From: Myroides odoratimimus
Lineage (GTDB): Bacteria > Bacteroidota > Bacteroidia > Flavobacteriales > Flavobacteriaceae
Length of the DNA stretch: 64,000 nt
Reading direction: 5' to 3'
Assembly: GCF_030326305.1 (NCBI RefSeq)
Contig: NZ_JACAKB010000008.1
Coordinates: forward strand, 50,074-114,073
Below are positions 52,797-61,388 of this stretch, piece after piece. Below the pieces are notes generated by a model. The model did not search any database, was not told the DNA's origin, and saw nothing but the letters and a program-made list of their open reading frames with translations. The translations under genes and the position numbers were made by a program. Every line of letters starts with the position of its first letter. Within the stretch, counting starts at the first letter, position 1.

Positions 52797-54401
52797 TTAT
52801 AAATTGATTTGTTCTTTAATATCCCAGTTAGCACGGACATCTATCTGTTCTGGGAAGTAGACAGATTCTTCAGGCTGTCTTCTGTCCCAATAGTATCCTT
52901 TATCCCATACACCATTTTTATTATCGTCATAGATAACTCTTATGTAGTACATTCTAGGTGGTAATGCTAAGAATTCAAATACATTAGAGCTTTCACTGTA
53001 TTGACTAACGATTACTTTTTCTTTATCGTCTAGTAATTCAACGATGACAGGATAACGTTTTAATCCATTTAGTGTAATGGTCAAGTTTCCGTAATCTGTA
53101 TAAGCTGTCGTTTTATTGTTCAGCACGATTGTATCATTTGCCTTACCAAAGAAGTCTGTAATAGCGCCAGGCCATAAGGTTACTTTATAATTATCTAGCT
53201 CTTCTTTTTTAAACTTTAGATAGAACTTTTGTTCTCTTGCTTTGTTCTCTATTGTAAAAGGAACAGCTACAGAATCTTTGTTAAAGATGGTAATTAGTTC
53301 TTTATTAATAGACTTAACAGGTGTAGTTGTTTCTACTAATACATCAGATAAGAAATCAAGTGTACCTGATTTTCCTGATACCGATAGCGAATCTATTTCT
53401 TTCATCTTAGGTCTTGGTTTAACCATGAATGTCTTTGTAAACTCACCTTTAGTAGCTGTGAAGTGCAGAGAGTCTGCTTCTATCTTTGGGAACCAAACTT
53501 GTAAACTATCTTTATCAGCTAGTTGTGTATAAGCACTAGGGATTACTACTCCATCTTTTTTAACTTCTACAGTAGCTCCTTCAGCATTCCCTATATAGGG
53601 TAAGTACCATTTGTTTTGGGTAATCTGGGCAGGTCTAGAAGCCTCAAATTTCTCATCAGACTTGAACAGTGTCAAGTCATAAGATTGATCTGTTGGGATT
53701 TCAATCGGTTCTTTTATAAATGCTATTTTATCCTCAGTAGGATTAAACATAAAGTTGCTGTTCTTATCCTTTAATGCTACTAAGTAATACTTTCCTGCTT
53801 TTATATTCTCTATAGAGAAGGTCGTAAGACTGTCTAGTGTATTCGTTACATAAAGAGGCTTTTCTCTATAGATAGTAGAGTCTTTAAATGTCTCAGCATC
53901 GTATAACATGACATTGACGAAGTTATCCGATTTTAACTGATGTGCAGTTCTGATTGTTCCGCTTAGTTTTAGAGAGTCGATATAGTCTCCTGTAGAGAAG
54001 ATATATTTAAACTGCTTTAGGACATTACTTTCATTGTTATCCGCTATAGCGTCCCCGAAGTTAAAACTATAAGTCGTATTCGGTTTTAAAGTGTCTATAA
54101 GATTGATCGTAACTGTCTTTCTAGCATTTCCCATTGGCAATACTTCAGGCATTCTATCCATAGGAGGAGAGATAATCAAGTTTTGATTTACGTTTTTGAT
54201 CTTAACGAATTCGTCGAAATCAATAGTAATCTGCTTTTTGTCAAAATGGACAGAGTGGTTCTTAGGATTACTCCCTAATACCACTGGAGGAATAGTATCT
54301 TTAGGACCTCCTGAAATAAACCCTCTCTTAGCACAGTTCGAAAACGTTATAAAACAAAATACCGTAAAACAAACAATAAAGTATATACGAAACTTAGACA
54401 T
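52797..54401 (-). CDS. Ig-like-domain outer-membrane lipoprotein
   Basis: 534 aa. Lipobox FSNC (Cys ~23) after a hydrophobic signal. Residues ~35-140 are a Big_5-type Ig-like domain (PKDTIPPVVLGSNPKNHSV, then TTYSFNFGDAIADNNE), the usual N-terminal domain of this conserved Bacteroidetes lipoprotein. Further beta-rich repeats follow, with a C-terminal DDNKNGVWDKGYYWDRRQPE segment typical of the family. Function unknown; predicted at the outer membrane. Confidence 0.85.
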   Translation of the reverse strand: MSKFRIYFIVCFTVFCFITFSNCAKRGFISGGPKDTIPPVVLGSNPKNHSVHFDKKQITIDFDEFVKIKNVNQNLIISPPMDRMPEVLPMGNARKTVTINLIDTLKPNTTYSFNFGDAIADNNESNVLKQFKYIFSTGDYIDSLKLSGTIRTAHQLKSDNFVNVMLYDAETFKDSTIYREKPLYVTNTLDSLTTFSIENIKAGKYYLVALKDKNSNFMFNPTEDKIAFIKEPIEIPTDQSYDLTLFKSDEKFEASRPAQITQNKWYLPYIGNAEGATVEVKKDGVVIPSAYTQLADKDSLQVWFPKIEADSLHFTATKGEFTKTFMVKPRPKMKEIDSLSVSGKSGTLDFLSDVLVETTTPVKSINKELITIFNKDSVAVPFTIENKAREQKFYLKFKKEELDNYKVTLWPGAITDFFGKANDTIVLNNKTTAYTDYGNLTITLNGLKRYPVIVELLDDKEKVIVSQYSESSNVFEFLALPPRMYYIRVIYDDNKNGVWDKGYYWDRRQPEESVYFPEQIDVRANWDIKEQINL

Positions 54402-54468
54402 AGTTTTAATTTAAAAGACAAATTAACGACTATATTTTTTAGTTAGAAAATATGTATTATTAAAACTT

Positions 54469-55155
54469 TTAAATGCTACGAGCCAAACAGAGGATCGTGA
54501 TTTTGGTATTCGGTATTTGCAATAATTTTTTACAGCATGCTTCTAATGTGTTCCCCGTAGTGAGGATATCATCTAGAAGTAAGAAGTGATTGTATTCCTC
54601 GTCTTTAAAGTTTAGGTCTAGGTCAAAGACTTCTTTTGTCTGACTTTTTCTCTGAAAACGTGATTTAGTTGTCTGAGAAGAGGTTTGGAGCGTTTTGATT
54701 AGGAGTTGATTATTTATTTTGATGTGAAAGTGCTCACTTATTGCTTTCGCGAATCCGTCTACTTGATTATACCCTCTTTTCTTTTGTTTCTTTTTATGCA
54801 TGGGGACAGGTATGATAGAAGTGATCTCTTTTAGAAGAGTTGTTTTTGCCAGTTGATAAGCATATATATTACCTAAGAAATAACTTAGCTCTGGGTGATT
54901 TTTATATTTAAGGTTATGAATGATTTGCTGTACTTTACCTCCTTTAGAGAAGAAAAGCAAACTAGCTGCAAATTCTATAGGTATTTTACCATAGAACTTA
55001 GCCATAGAATCATTTTGCGTTACTAGATGTTCTTGAGTATAAGGGATCTCGTCTCTACAACTCAGACACAGACATTGTTCGTTCTTCAGTAATATACAGT
55101 TACAAGCCATGCAGCTCTTCGGAAAGAGTAGATTCAAGATATCACTTATAATCAT
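54469..55155 (-). CDS. comF: ComF family phosphoribosyltransferase-like protein
   Basis: 228 aa. N-terminal zinc-type cysteines (CMACNCILLKNEQCLCLSC, ~16-34), then a phosphoribosyltransferase fold with the PRPP-loop-like FLLLDDILTTGNTLEACCKK (~194-213). ComF proteins are needed for DNA uptake in some bacteria, possibly in handling the incoming strand. RGYNQVDGFAKAI is the family's mid motif. Confidence 0.88.
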   Translation of the reverse strand: MIISDILNLLFPKSCMACNCILLKNEQCLCLSCRDEIPYTQEHLVTQNDSMAKFYGKIPIEFAASLLFFSKGGKVQQIIHNLKYKNHPELSYFLGNIYAYQLAKTTLLKEITSIIPVPMHKKKQKKRGYNQVDGFAKAISEHFHIKINNQLLIKTLQTSSQTTKSRFQRKSQTKEVFDLDLNFKDEEYNHFLLLDDILTTGNTLEACCKKLLQIPNTKITILCLARSI

Positions 55156-55266
55156 CAGTCCAGGGGTATTATTTATGTTATTTAGATACTATGCTAAAAT
55201 TAATTAGAACTTTCTCTACGTAATTATTAATAACAAATATCTTTGTGTTGAAATGAAGATATAGAA

Positions 55267-55470
55267 ATGAAAATAGAAGAAGTACAACAGCAGATCATGC
55301 AATTAATGGTATTAATTGCTCAAAATAAAAAAGAAGAAGCCTCTGTAGCAATAGAGAAAATAGAAGAAAGTATCAATGATGGACTTGACTATGCACAGAC
55401 AGATGACGAAGTGGTTCGTTGGGGTAAATTTCTGAAGATTATCGAAGAGTTAAAACAGAAGATAGGATAA
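55267..55470 (+). CDS. Small acidic helical protein
   Basis: 67 aa, not recognised. Almost all alpha-helical by composition (Glu/Lys/Ile/Gln rich), ending VRWGKFLKIIEELKQKIG. Its stop overlaps the YchJ start by one base, so they are co-translated. A TATCTTTG -7 element sits at 55237-55244. Confidence 0.7.
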   Translation: MKIEEVQQQIMQLMVLIAQNKKEEASVAIEKIEESINDGLDYAQTDDEVVRWGKFLKIIEELKQKIG

Positions 55471-55856
55471 TGGAGCAGCACCAACCTTGTTATTGTTGTA
55501 GCGGTAAGGCGTATAGCGAGTGTTGTGAGCCGTATGTGACGAATACTACTGCTCCTTCTACTGCAGAGCAGTTAATGCGCTCTAGGTACACAGCCTATGC
55601 CTTAGCGAATGCGATATATATTATTAATACTACACATCCTAAGACTAGACACTTCCATAGTAAGAAGGCTATTCTGCAATGGGCAAAAGAAAATACATGG
55701 CAACGCTTAGAAATAGTGATAAGTGAAGAGAGCCGTGTTGTCTTTAAGGCTTATTATAAAGATGTAGAGGGCAATGTGTGTGAACACTATGAAGATTCTT
55801 TGTTTGAAATGTTAGGAGGGAAATGGTATTATGTATCAGGAACATTTAAGGAATAA
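55470..55856 (+). CDS. YchJ family / SEC-C motif protein
   Basis: 128 aa. The N-terminus has a SEC-C-like cysteine motif (CYCCSGKAYSECCEPYV), then the YchJ core AEQLMRSRYTAYALANAIYI, and a nuclear transport factor 2-like fold to the end. Zinc binding is likely; function unknown. Overlaps the preceding small gene by one base (TAATG). Confidence 0.88.
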   Translation: MEQHQPCYCCSGKAYSECCEPYVTNTTAPSTAEQLMRSRYTAYALANAIYIINTTHPKTRHFHSKKAILQWAKENTWQRLEIVISEESRVVFKAYYKDVEGNVCEHYEDSLFEMLGGKWYYVSGTFKE

Positions 55857-55925
55857 TCCTTGTATTTTAGAGAGGGTAAATAAAAATTACTTCGTAACTT
55901 AGTGAAAATATAAAACTGTATAAGT

Positions 55926-57326
55926 ATGAAACCAACCAGAATTGAAAGCGACTTAATAGGTGAATTAGAAATTCCTCAACAGGCTTATTATGGTGTACAG
56001 ACACAAAGAGCAATCAATAATTTTAAGATATCGACAAGTAAGTTGTCTGATTATCCTGAGTTTGTAAAAGGATTAGCTATTGTAAAATGGGCGGCAGCCA
56101 AAACCAATTTTGAGTTAAACGTCTTAGACGAAAAAATATATAAGGTTATCGCTGATGTATGTCAGGAGATAATAGACGGTAAGCTACATGCTGAGTTCCC
56201 TGTAGATATGATACAAGGGGGAGCAGGTACTTCTGTTAATATGAATGCGAATGAAGTTATCGCAAATAGAGCTTTAGAAATCTTAGGTTTCGAGAAAGGT
56301 GATTATCAACACTGTTCTCCTAACGACCATGTAAACTTATCTCAATCTACTAATGATGCATACCCTACTTCTCTTAAGGTAGCTGTATTCGAAATGAATA
56401 AGAAAGTAGTAGAGAAGCTAGAGAAATTAGTAAAAGGATTTGAGGCTAAGGCTGTAGAGTTTGAGAATATTATCAAGATGGGAAGAACTCAGCTTCAAGA
56501 TGCAGTGCCAATGACTCTAGGACAGGAGTTCGGTGGTTTTGCCTTTACTTTGAAGAGAGAAATAGCAGTTCTTAACCAAGCTAGCCAAGCGTTCTTAGAG
56601 ATTAATATGGGAGCTACTGCTATCGGTACAGGATTAAACGCTGTACCAGGTTATGCAGATCTATGTGCTAAGAACTTAGGATTGTTGATGAAACAACCTG
56701 TTACTTCTGCTGAGAACTTAGTAGAGGCTACATCTGATACAAGTGGATTTGTTGCTTATTCAGGAATCTTGAAGAAAGTAGCTATTAAGCTATCTAAGAT
56801 CTGTAATGACCTTAGATTATTATCTTCAGGACCACGTACAGGACTTAACGAGATTCAGTTACCTCCTATGCAGCCAGGTTCTTCTATTATGCCAGGTAAA
56901 GTAAACCCTGTTATCCCAGAAGTAGTTAACCAAGTGTGCTTTAAAGTAATCGGTAACGATATGACTATCACAATGGCTTCTGAGGCAGCTCAGTTACAGT
57001 TAAACGTGATGGAGCCTGTATTAGCTCATACTCTAATGGAGTCTATGACATGGTTAGAGAATGCTATGGAAACGTTAGTAGAGAAGTGTGTAGTAGGTAT
57101 TAAGGCTAATGTAGAACATAATAAGGAGTTAGTATTAGGAAGTATCGGTATCGTTACAGCGCTAAACCCTTATATCGGATATAAAGCGAGTACTAAAATC
57201 GCTAAAGAAGCATTAGAATCAGGTAGAGGAGTTTATGAATTAGTATTAGAACACAATCTATTAACTAAGGAAAAACTAGATGAGATTCTAGACCCTAAAC
57301 ATATGTTAGCACCGCATTCGATATAA
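55926..57326 (+). CDS. aspA: Aspartate ammonia-lyase
   Basis: 466 aa. Fumarase/aspartase superfamily signature GSSIMPGKVNPVIPEVVNQV (~315-334); the sequence after the signature (VIPEVVNQVCFKVIGND) and the N-terminal RIESDLIGELEIPQQAYYG match aspartase rather than fumarase C. It interconverts aspartate with fumarate and ammonia, feeding the TCA cycle. Strong terminator follows. Confidence 0.93.
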   Translation: MKPTRIESDLIGELEIPQQAYYGVQTQRAINNFKISTSKLSDYPEFVKGLAIVKWAAAKTNFELNVLDEKIYKVIADVCQEIIDGKLHAEFPVDMIQGGAGTSVNMNANEVIANRALEILGFEKGDYQHCSPNDHVNLSQSTNDAYPTSLKVAVFEMNKKVVEKLEKLVKGFEAKAVEFENIIKMGRTQLQDAVPMTLGQEFGGFAFTLKREIAVLNQASQAFLEINMGATAIGTGLNAVPGYADLCAKNLGLLMKQPVTSAENLVEATSDTSGFVAYSGILKKVAIKLSKICNDLRLLSSGPRTGLNEIQLPPMQPGSSIMPGKVNPVIPEVVNQVCFKVIGNDMTITMASEAAQLQLNVMEPVLAHTLMESMTWLENAMETLVEKCVVGIKANVEHNKELVLGSIGIVTALNPYIGYKASTKIAKEALESGRGVYELVLEHNLLTKEKLDEILDPKHMLAPHSI

Positions 57327-57347
57327 TCGATACGTGTTATTAGATAT

Positions 57348-57375
57348 AAAAAGTCTCCTATTAGGAGACTTTTTT
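57348..57375 (+). terminator. aspA terminator
   Basis: AAAAAGTCTCCT-ATT-AGGAGACTTTTT followed by TATTG. Confidence 0.92.
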
Positions 57376-57467
57376 ATTGTTTATAGATGTAACTTTTCTA
57401 AAATCTGTTGTCTCAATACAAATTGGTAAGTTTATTGTAGTGGTATAATAGCTTTAAATGGTTTGTT

Positions 57468-58097
57468 ATGAAAGCATTAGTCATTGGAGGTACTGGAGCA
57501 ACTGGTAAAGTACTCGTACGTCAACTACTTTGCGACGATGATTTTCACGAAGTAGTCATATTTATTCGTAAAGAATGGGATATTCAGCATCCTAAGTTAG
57601 TCGTTCATTTAGTTGATTTTGAACAAATCGACCAATGGAGGCATTTAATAGAAGGAGATGTGGCTTTTAGTTGTTTAGGAACTACACTGAAGCAGGCTGG
57701 TTCTAAACAAAAGCAATGGCATATAGACTATGATTATGTCATGCAGTTTGCCCAATATGCAAAAGGGAATGGAGTAAGTAACTTTATTTTACTATCTGCT
57801 AAAGCAGCTTCTGATAAAAGTGCATTCTTCTACAGTAGACTAAAGGGAACTTTAGAACGCTCTGTATTGAATTTGCGTTTTGAGAATACTATTATTCTTC
57901 GTCCAGGACTTTTATTACGTCCAGGAACTAATCGTATGGGAGAACGAATTGCAGCGAAGGTTTTGTTTTTCTTTAATAAGATACGATTGTTCATGAAGTA
58001 TAAACCGATAGAGGTGGTGAAGGTAGCCAATCGTATGCGTATAGAAGCGAAGAATCACTGCTGTCGTCGCTTGATTATCGAAAGTAATGAGATATAA
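57468..58097 (+). CDS. NAD(P)-binding atypical SDR / HTATIP2-like reductase
   Basis: 209 aa. Rossmann motif IGGTGATGKVLVRQLL (~6-21), then FSCLGTTLKQAGSKQ and LLSAKAASDKSAFFYSRLKG with Tyr and Lys of an SDR active site. The C-terminal IILRPGLLLRPGTNRMGE matches the oxidoreductase HTATIP2/YwnB-type group. Substrate unknown. Confidence 0.87.
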   Translation: MKALVIGGTGATGKVLVRQLLCDDDFHEVVIFIRKEWDIQHPKLVVHLVDFEQIDQWRHLIEGDVAFSCLGTTLKQAGSKQKQWHIDYDYVMQFAQYAKGNGVSNFILLSAKAASDKSAFFYSRLKGTLERSVLNLRFENTIILRPGLLLRPGTNRMGERIAAKVLFFFNKIRLFMKYKPIEVVKVANRMRIEAKNHCCRRLIIESNEI

Positions 58098-58100
58098 TAA

Positions 58101-58129
58101 AAAGGCTTATCTCTTAGAGACAAGCCTTT
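58101..58129. terminator. Bidirectional terminator
   Basis: AAAGGCTT-A-TCTC / GAGA-C-AAGCCTTT stem with one mismatch between converging genes. Confidence 0.85.
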
Positions 58130-58147
58130 CATTTATGTTGTATACTA

Positions 58148-59026
58148 TTACTTAAAGCTAGCAGCTATCTTAAGTAAACCCTCAGGATCGCTGACACCCT
58201 CTTTTACATCCATCAGTTTTATCGTATCATCATCTCCTAGACCCGTGCTCAGTGGTAGCTGTTGTGGAATCTTAGGAGTCTCACCGAACAGCGTTTGATA
58301 TAGCACTATAGAGTTTACGAAGACAGCATCATTAAGCATATGACGTGATCTATCTGTATGACGTAGCATATCTTTGCCATCCTTAGTAGCAGTATAACCT
58401 TCTTTGTCAGCATAGGCAGCACCTAATACCGCTGAGAAGTTTAAGAATCCAGTGTTAGGCAACGCTTTAGCTACTGTGACACCATTCTCTACCAGTAGAG
58501 GTTGGTAATCCTTATAATCTGCACTATCGTATTCAAATGGAGCAGTAAGACCGTAGATATATGTCGCCACCTCAGGGCTGTTTTTGGCTATCTGGTCATG
58601 TACCTCTGCTGTGTTAGATTTATACTTGCCTAGCTCTTGTATAGCTACAGGTGTTGATTCTTGTAGAATCACATAGTCTAGATAGTTTCCATCTTTATCC
58701 ATTTGATTAAATAGTTTTTCAGCATTTTTCTTGTTTGAAGAGATGATCTGATCTATGCTTACTCCCATTTCTAAAAGAGATTTTACCTCTACTTGTTTAT
58801 TGTTTTCCTTAGCTAGAGCGTCTAACATTTTTGGAAAACTAGCGAAGTACTCTGTATGGCTATTCCCTACGAATAGTACTCGTATAGGCCCTTCTGCTTT
58901 AGGAGGTGTAGGTTTTGTGACTAGTTCTTTAATAATCTCTCCGTCTCCTTCACCATTCTTGTTCTTATCTCCACACGATGTAAGAACTAATGCTCCAATA
59001 AAAGCACTCAATAAAATCTTTTTCAT
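58148..59026 (-). CDS. SGNH-hydrolase-like lipoprotein
   Basis: 292 aa. Lipobox LTSC (Cys ~18). The SGNH block I motif reads VLFVGNSHTEYFASFPKML (~50-68) with Ser in GNSHT, block III-like YVILQESTPVAI, and a late DRSRHMLNDAVFVNSIV carrying the probable catalytic His. Similar to DUF4886-type SGNH proteins. An exported, membrane-anchored esterase or deacetylase of unknown substrate is likely. Confidence 0.78.
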   Translation of the reverse strand: MKKILLSAFIGALVLTSCGDKNKNGEGDGEIIKELVTKPTPPKAEGPIRVLFVGNSHTEYFASFPKMLDALAKENNKQVEVKSLLEMGVSIDQIISSNKKNAEKLFNQMDKDGNYLDYVILQESTPVAIQELGKYKSNTAEVHDQIAKNSPEVATYIYGLTAPFEYDSADYKDYQPLLVENGVTVAKALPNTGFLNFSAVLGAAYADKEGYTATKDGKDMLRHTDRSRHMLNDAVFVNSIVLYQTLFGETPKIPQQLPLSTGLGDDDTIKLMDVKEGVSDPEGLLKIAASFK

Positions 59027-59162
59027 AGCAATTATATTTGTTAATATAAATAAAAATAAGCAATATAAACGAGATAATGTTCTTGTTCATAGTTTATTAT
59101 CTTTAATTAATTGACGATTACGGTTGCTCTGTTTGAGTGAGATAGGGAATAGCTATAATGTA

Positions 59163-59194
59163 AAATAGGCTTCACAATAATGCGAAGCCTATTT
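59163..59194 (-). terminator. Terminator of the YceI gene
   Basis: Perfect AAATAGGCTTC / GAAGCCTATTT stem just past the YceI stop. Confidence 0.88.
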
Positions 59195-59219
59195 CAGAAA
59201 TTAAGTATGTGTAAAAGGA

Positions 59220-59795
59220 TTATTTTACTTGAGTGAACTCTAAGTTCACATTTATTTTTACATCTTTAGCGATAGCTTGTCCTGATGGATCATACGCTAC
59301 TCCGAAGTCAAAACGGTTGATAGTTGTTGACGCTTGGAATCCTAATTTAGTATTTCCTTGCCCATCATCTTTTAACAAACCACCATAAGTAAGGTCAAAT
59401 GTTACAGGCTTAGTGATATCTCTGATAGTTAAGTTACCTTCTAGTTTGTATTGATCTTTACCTACTTTTTTGATTGATTTACTTTCAAAAGTCATTGCAG
59501 GGAATTTCTCAGCTGCGAAGAAATCATCTGTTTTTAAGTGGTTGTCACGCATCTTGATAGATGTGTTCACACTGTTCATATCTACTGAGAATTTAAATGT
59601 TCCTTTCGTTAAGTCTTCAGGTGTTCCTTCGAATGTTCCCTCGTATTTATCAAAGCGACCATCTACGAAAGAAATTCCTAAGTGCTTCACAGAGAAGTTT
59701 AAAAATGAGTGGTAGTTATCTACATTCCATTTTGTTTGGGCGAATGATGCAACAGAGAATAATGTTGCTACGAATAATAATGCTATTTTTTTCAT
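59220..59795 (-). CDS. YceI family periplasmic lipocalin-like protein
   Basis: About 191 aa from the ATG at 59795, chosen over one at 59858 because it gives a clean signal peptide (MKKIALLFVATLFSVASFAQ). The mature part is the YceI beta-barrel: WNVDNYHSFLNFSVKHLGIS, FVDGRFDKYEGTF, then MTFESKSIKKVGKDQYKLEG. YceI-fold proteins bind isoprenoid-like lipids; a role in quinone or lipid transport is suspected for some. Confidence 0.92.
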   Translation of the reverse strand: MKKIALLFVATLFSVASFAQTKWNVDNYHSFLNFSVKHLGISFVDGRFDKYEGTFEGTPEDLTKGTFKFSVDMNSVNTSIKMRDNHLKTDDFFAAEKFPAMTFESKSIKKVGKDQYKLEGNLTIRDITKPVTFDLTYGGLLKDDGQGNTKLGFQASTTINRFDFGVAYDPSGQAIAKDVKINVNLEFTQVK

Positions 59796-60390
59796 GATAA
59801 TAATTTTAATTGTTTTGTTATTTACTACAAATGTAGTACCACATTTAGCTTTAAGCACTTAACCTACATTAAGAAGTATTTTTATCTGTTAATATTTGTG
59901 TTTTTTGTGGTAACAGCTATAAGAATAATATGTAGTAGAACATTTTTGACCTCATTTGGAGTTAATGACCTTAAAAGGTTTTTTTAAGTTATTATGGAGT
60001 TAGGAGTTAGGAGTAACTTGTTGTAAATTAATCATCTGTGTGTTTTTGGATTAATATTGTTCGGAAGTTATTCGGTAATACCCTGTGTTTACTTAGACTA
60101 GAGACTTTTTTACCGAACTAAATCAAATCTGTACCCGAACAATCTCCTAGCAAAGAAGAACTGAAAATGGGCTAACTTATCTGTAAATAACAGATAATGT
60201 TTGAATTATGATATTTAAAGATAAGAAAAAAGAAAGAAAAGTAAAAGAGAATCATCAATTTATTGTTCTACTTCTACTGTCTTAGCAGGAGCAATGGTGA
60301 CGGGGATATTCTGGAAGATGTGTAAGAGACTTGATAAAGAGATCAAGTATGAAGCATGGTTAGAATCATAGTGTACACACTTAATGACAT
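59796..60390. other. 595-bp region with a nested inverted repeat, no firm gene
   Basis: No convincing CDS. A nested dyad occupies 60056-60143. A short run of codons in two frames around 60209-60370 (an MIFKDKKKERK start and a GIFWKMCKRLDKEIKYEAW end, offset by a frame) could be the remains of a small membrane-protein gene; this is weak. The right end at 60390 is where the glyS-end duplication starts. Confidence 0.45.
60056..60143. repeat. Nested inverted repeat
   Basis: Outer arms ATTGTTCGG (60056-60064) and CCGAACAAT (60135-60143); inner arms TTCGGTAA (60071-60078) and TTACCGAA (60110-60117). Both pairs are perfect and concentric, so the region could form a two-tier hairpin. Confidence 0.7.
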
Positions 60391-60393
60391 AAA

Positions 60394-60422
60394 AAAAGCC
60401 ACTCTGTATCAGAGTGGCTTTT
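60394..60422 (-). terminator. Duplicate glyS terminator
   Basis: AAAAGCCACTCTG-TAT-CAGAGTGGCTTTT, copy of the hairpin at 61701-61729. Confidence 0.9.
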
Positions 60423-60443
60423 GTGTATAGGGTAGATGATGGA

Positions 60444-60517
60444 TTACATCATTTTCTTTAACCAGTTTCTCATAGATACTTCGTTCTCTATGATGTTTTT
60501 AAGGTCAGCGATTGCTA
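60444..60517 (-). pseudogene. glyS: Orphan 3' fragment of glyS
   Basis: Minus-strand copy of the final 74 bases of glyS including the stop (60444-60446), encoding the last ~24 residues ending MRNWLKKMM. It has no start and is left over from, or created by, insertion of the neighbouring 1.18-kb segment. Confidence 0.9.
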
Positions 60518-60574
60518 TGGGATGATTTTTTTAAATTTAATAGATTGTATATTGTGTTGTTTTTACATTTATTG

Positions 60575-60605
60575 TTTGTAATTTTGTTTTTTTGGTATAT
60601 ATTTG
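60575..60605 (+). promoter_or_regulatory. Promoter of the inserted three-gene operon
   Basis: TTTG at 60575-60578, exactly 19 bases, TATATTTG at 60598-60605: a near-ideal Bacteroidetes promoter, 32 bases before the ATG at 60638. Confidence 0.7.
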
Positions 60606-60637
60606 TGGTGAATAATTTAAGTTTAGTAGTAGGTTAT

Positions 60638-61180
60638 ATGTTTGAAAAAGATGTAAAAAATTGTATTGAGAGTATCAAAGTAGATGTAACAATACATAAT
60701 ACTATGGACTTTTTTGTTAAAGAAATACTTGAAAGAGGTAAGGAGCTTAATGTTAAGGCAATAAGCTTGTCTGAAAAAATTAATGAGAGTATTTCTGATT
60801 TTTTATCTAAGATTGTAAGTAATGAGAGACTTTATTTACTTTATTTGTTTAGAATTATTGGTAAAAAAAGGCAAAAAAAAATTGCTTGCCAACTTGGTGT
60901 TGATGTATCATCACACTATTCAGTTTGGTTAGATAGCACTCTTCTACAAATAAATGTTTTAGATTTTGAGAGAGTTTCTTATTTTATAAAATCACTTTTT
61001 AGAACTTTACTTTTAGATAAGTTGTCTGAAGTAATGTTTTCTATAAAGGTATTATGGAATAGTTATTATCTAATTGATTTTAGTGAGTTGATTGTTAAAG
61101 TGATTAAAATATATACTTATTATAGTTTCATTGATGAAGAAAATAATAACAATAGTTCTGTAGTTAGAACCAGTTATTAA
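60638..61180 (+). CDS. Unknown protein of the glyS-linked insert (first gene)
   Basis: 180 aa from ATG 60638, just after the promoter. The frame is open further upstream to a TTG at 60512 inside the repeat, which would add a hydrophobic stretch, but that DNA holds the promoter, so the ATG is preferred. The protein is largely helical and rich in Lys, Leu, Ile and Phe, with a basic patch GKKRQKKIACQLG near residue 85 and an Asn/Ser-rich end (EENNNNSSV). No family, catalytic motif or signal is recognised. Next to a small peptide gene and an XRE regulator, a toxin or defence effector is possible; this is speculation from context. Confidence 0.6.
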   Translation: MFEKDVKNCIESIKVDVTIHNTMDFFVKEILERGKELNVKAISLSEKINESISDFLSKIVSNERLYLLYLFRIIGKKRQKKIACQLGVDVSSHYSVWLDSTLLQINVLDFERVSYFIKSLFRTLLLDKLSEVMFSIKVLWNSYYLIDFSELIVKVIKIYTYYSFIDEENNNNSSVVRTSY

Positions 61181-61198
61181 TTTTAAGAAAACATCAAA

Positions 61199-61378
61199 AT
61201 GAATAAAGAAGAAAAAAATAAATTAAAAAAACTTGTAATAGAGAGTTTATATATTTCAACAGAAGAAAAAATCGAGTTAATAAATGCTTTAGATAGTAAA
61301 AAGAGTTTAGTAGAAATAATAGATATCTTTAGTGTTGTTATTGGTATTGCTAAATTAGGATCTTTATTATTAGATTAA
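61199..61378 (+). CDS. 59-aa peptide with hydrophobic C-terminus (second gene of insert)
   Basis: ATG 61199 to TAA 61378, 18 bases after the first gene. The N-terminal half is charged (MNKEEKNKLKKLVIESL) and the C-terminal third is hydrophobic (IFSVVIGIAKLGSLLLD), as in small membrane-active or membrane-anchored peptides. Not recognised. It ends 10 bases before the XRE gene, consistent with an operon. Confidence 0.6.
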   Translation: MNKEEKNKLKKLVIESLYISTEEKIELINALDSKKSLVEIIDIFSVVIGIAKLGSLLLD

Positions 61379-61388
61379 TGTAAATTAT

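Larger units (their letters stand above)
60391..60517. repeat. Left copy of the 127-bp glyS-end direct repeat
   Basis: Identical, base for base, to 61698-61824 (offset 1307). Contains the glyS terminator and the last 74 bases of glyS, detached from the gene. Confidence 0.97.

Noticed and set aside
55926-57326. Fumarase C
   Set aside because: The N-terminus and the sequence after the SSIMPGKVNP signature fit aspartase better.
60209-60370. Small gene to the left of the glyS repeat
   Set aside because: Two short readings in different frames (25 codons each) without a shared frame or similarity; mentioned in the region note only.
60512-60637. N-terminal hydrophobic extension of the first insert gene from a TTG in the repeat
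   Set aside because: The stretch holds an ideal promoter and very AT-rich DNA; the hydrophobic reading is expected by chance from T-rich codons. The ATG at 60638 is preferred.
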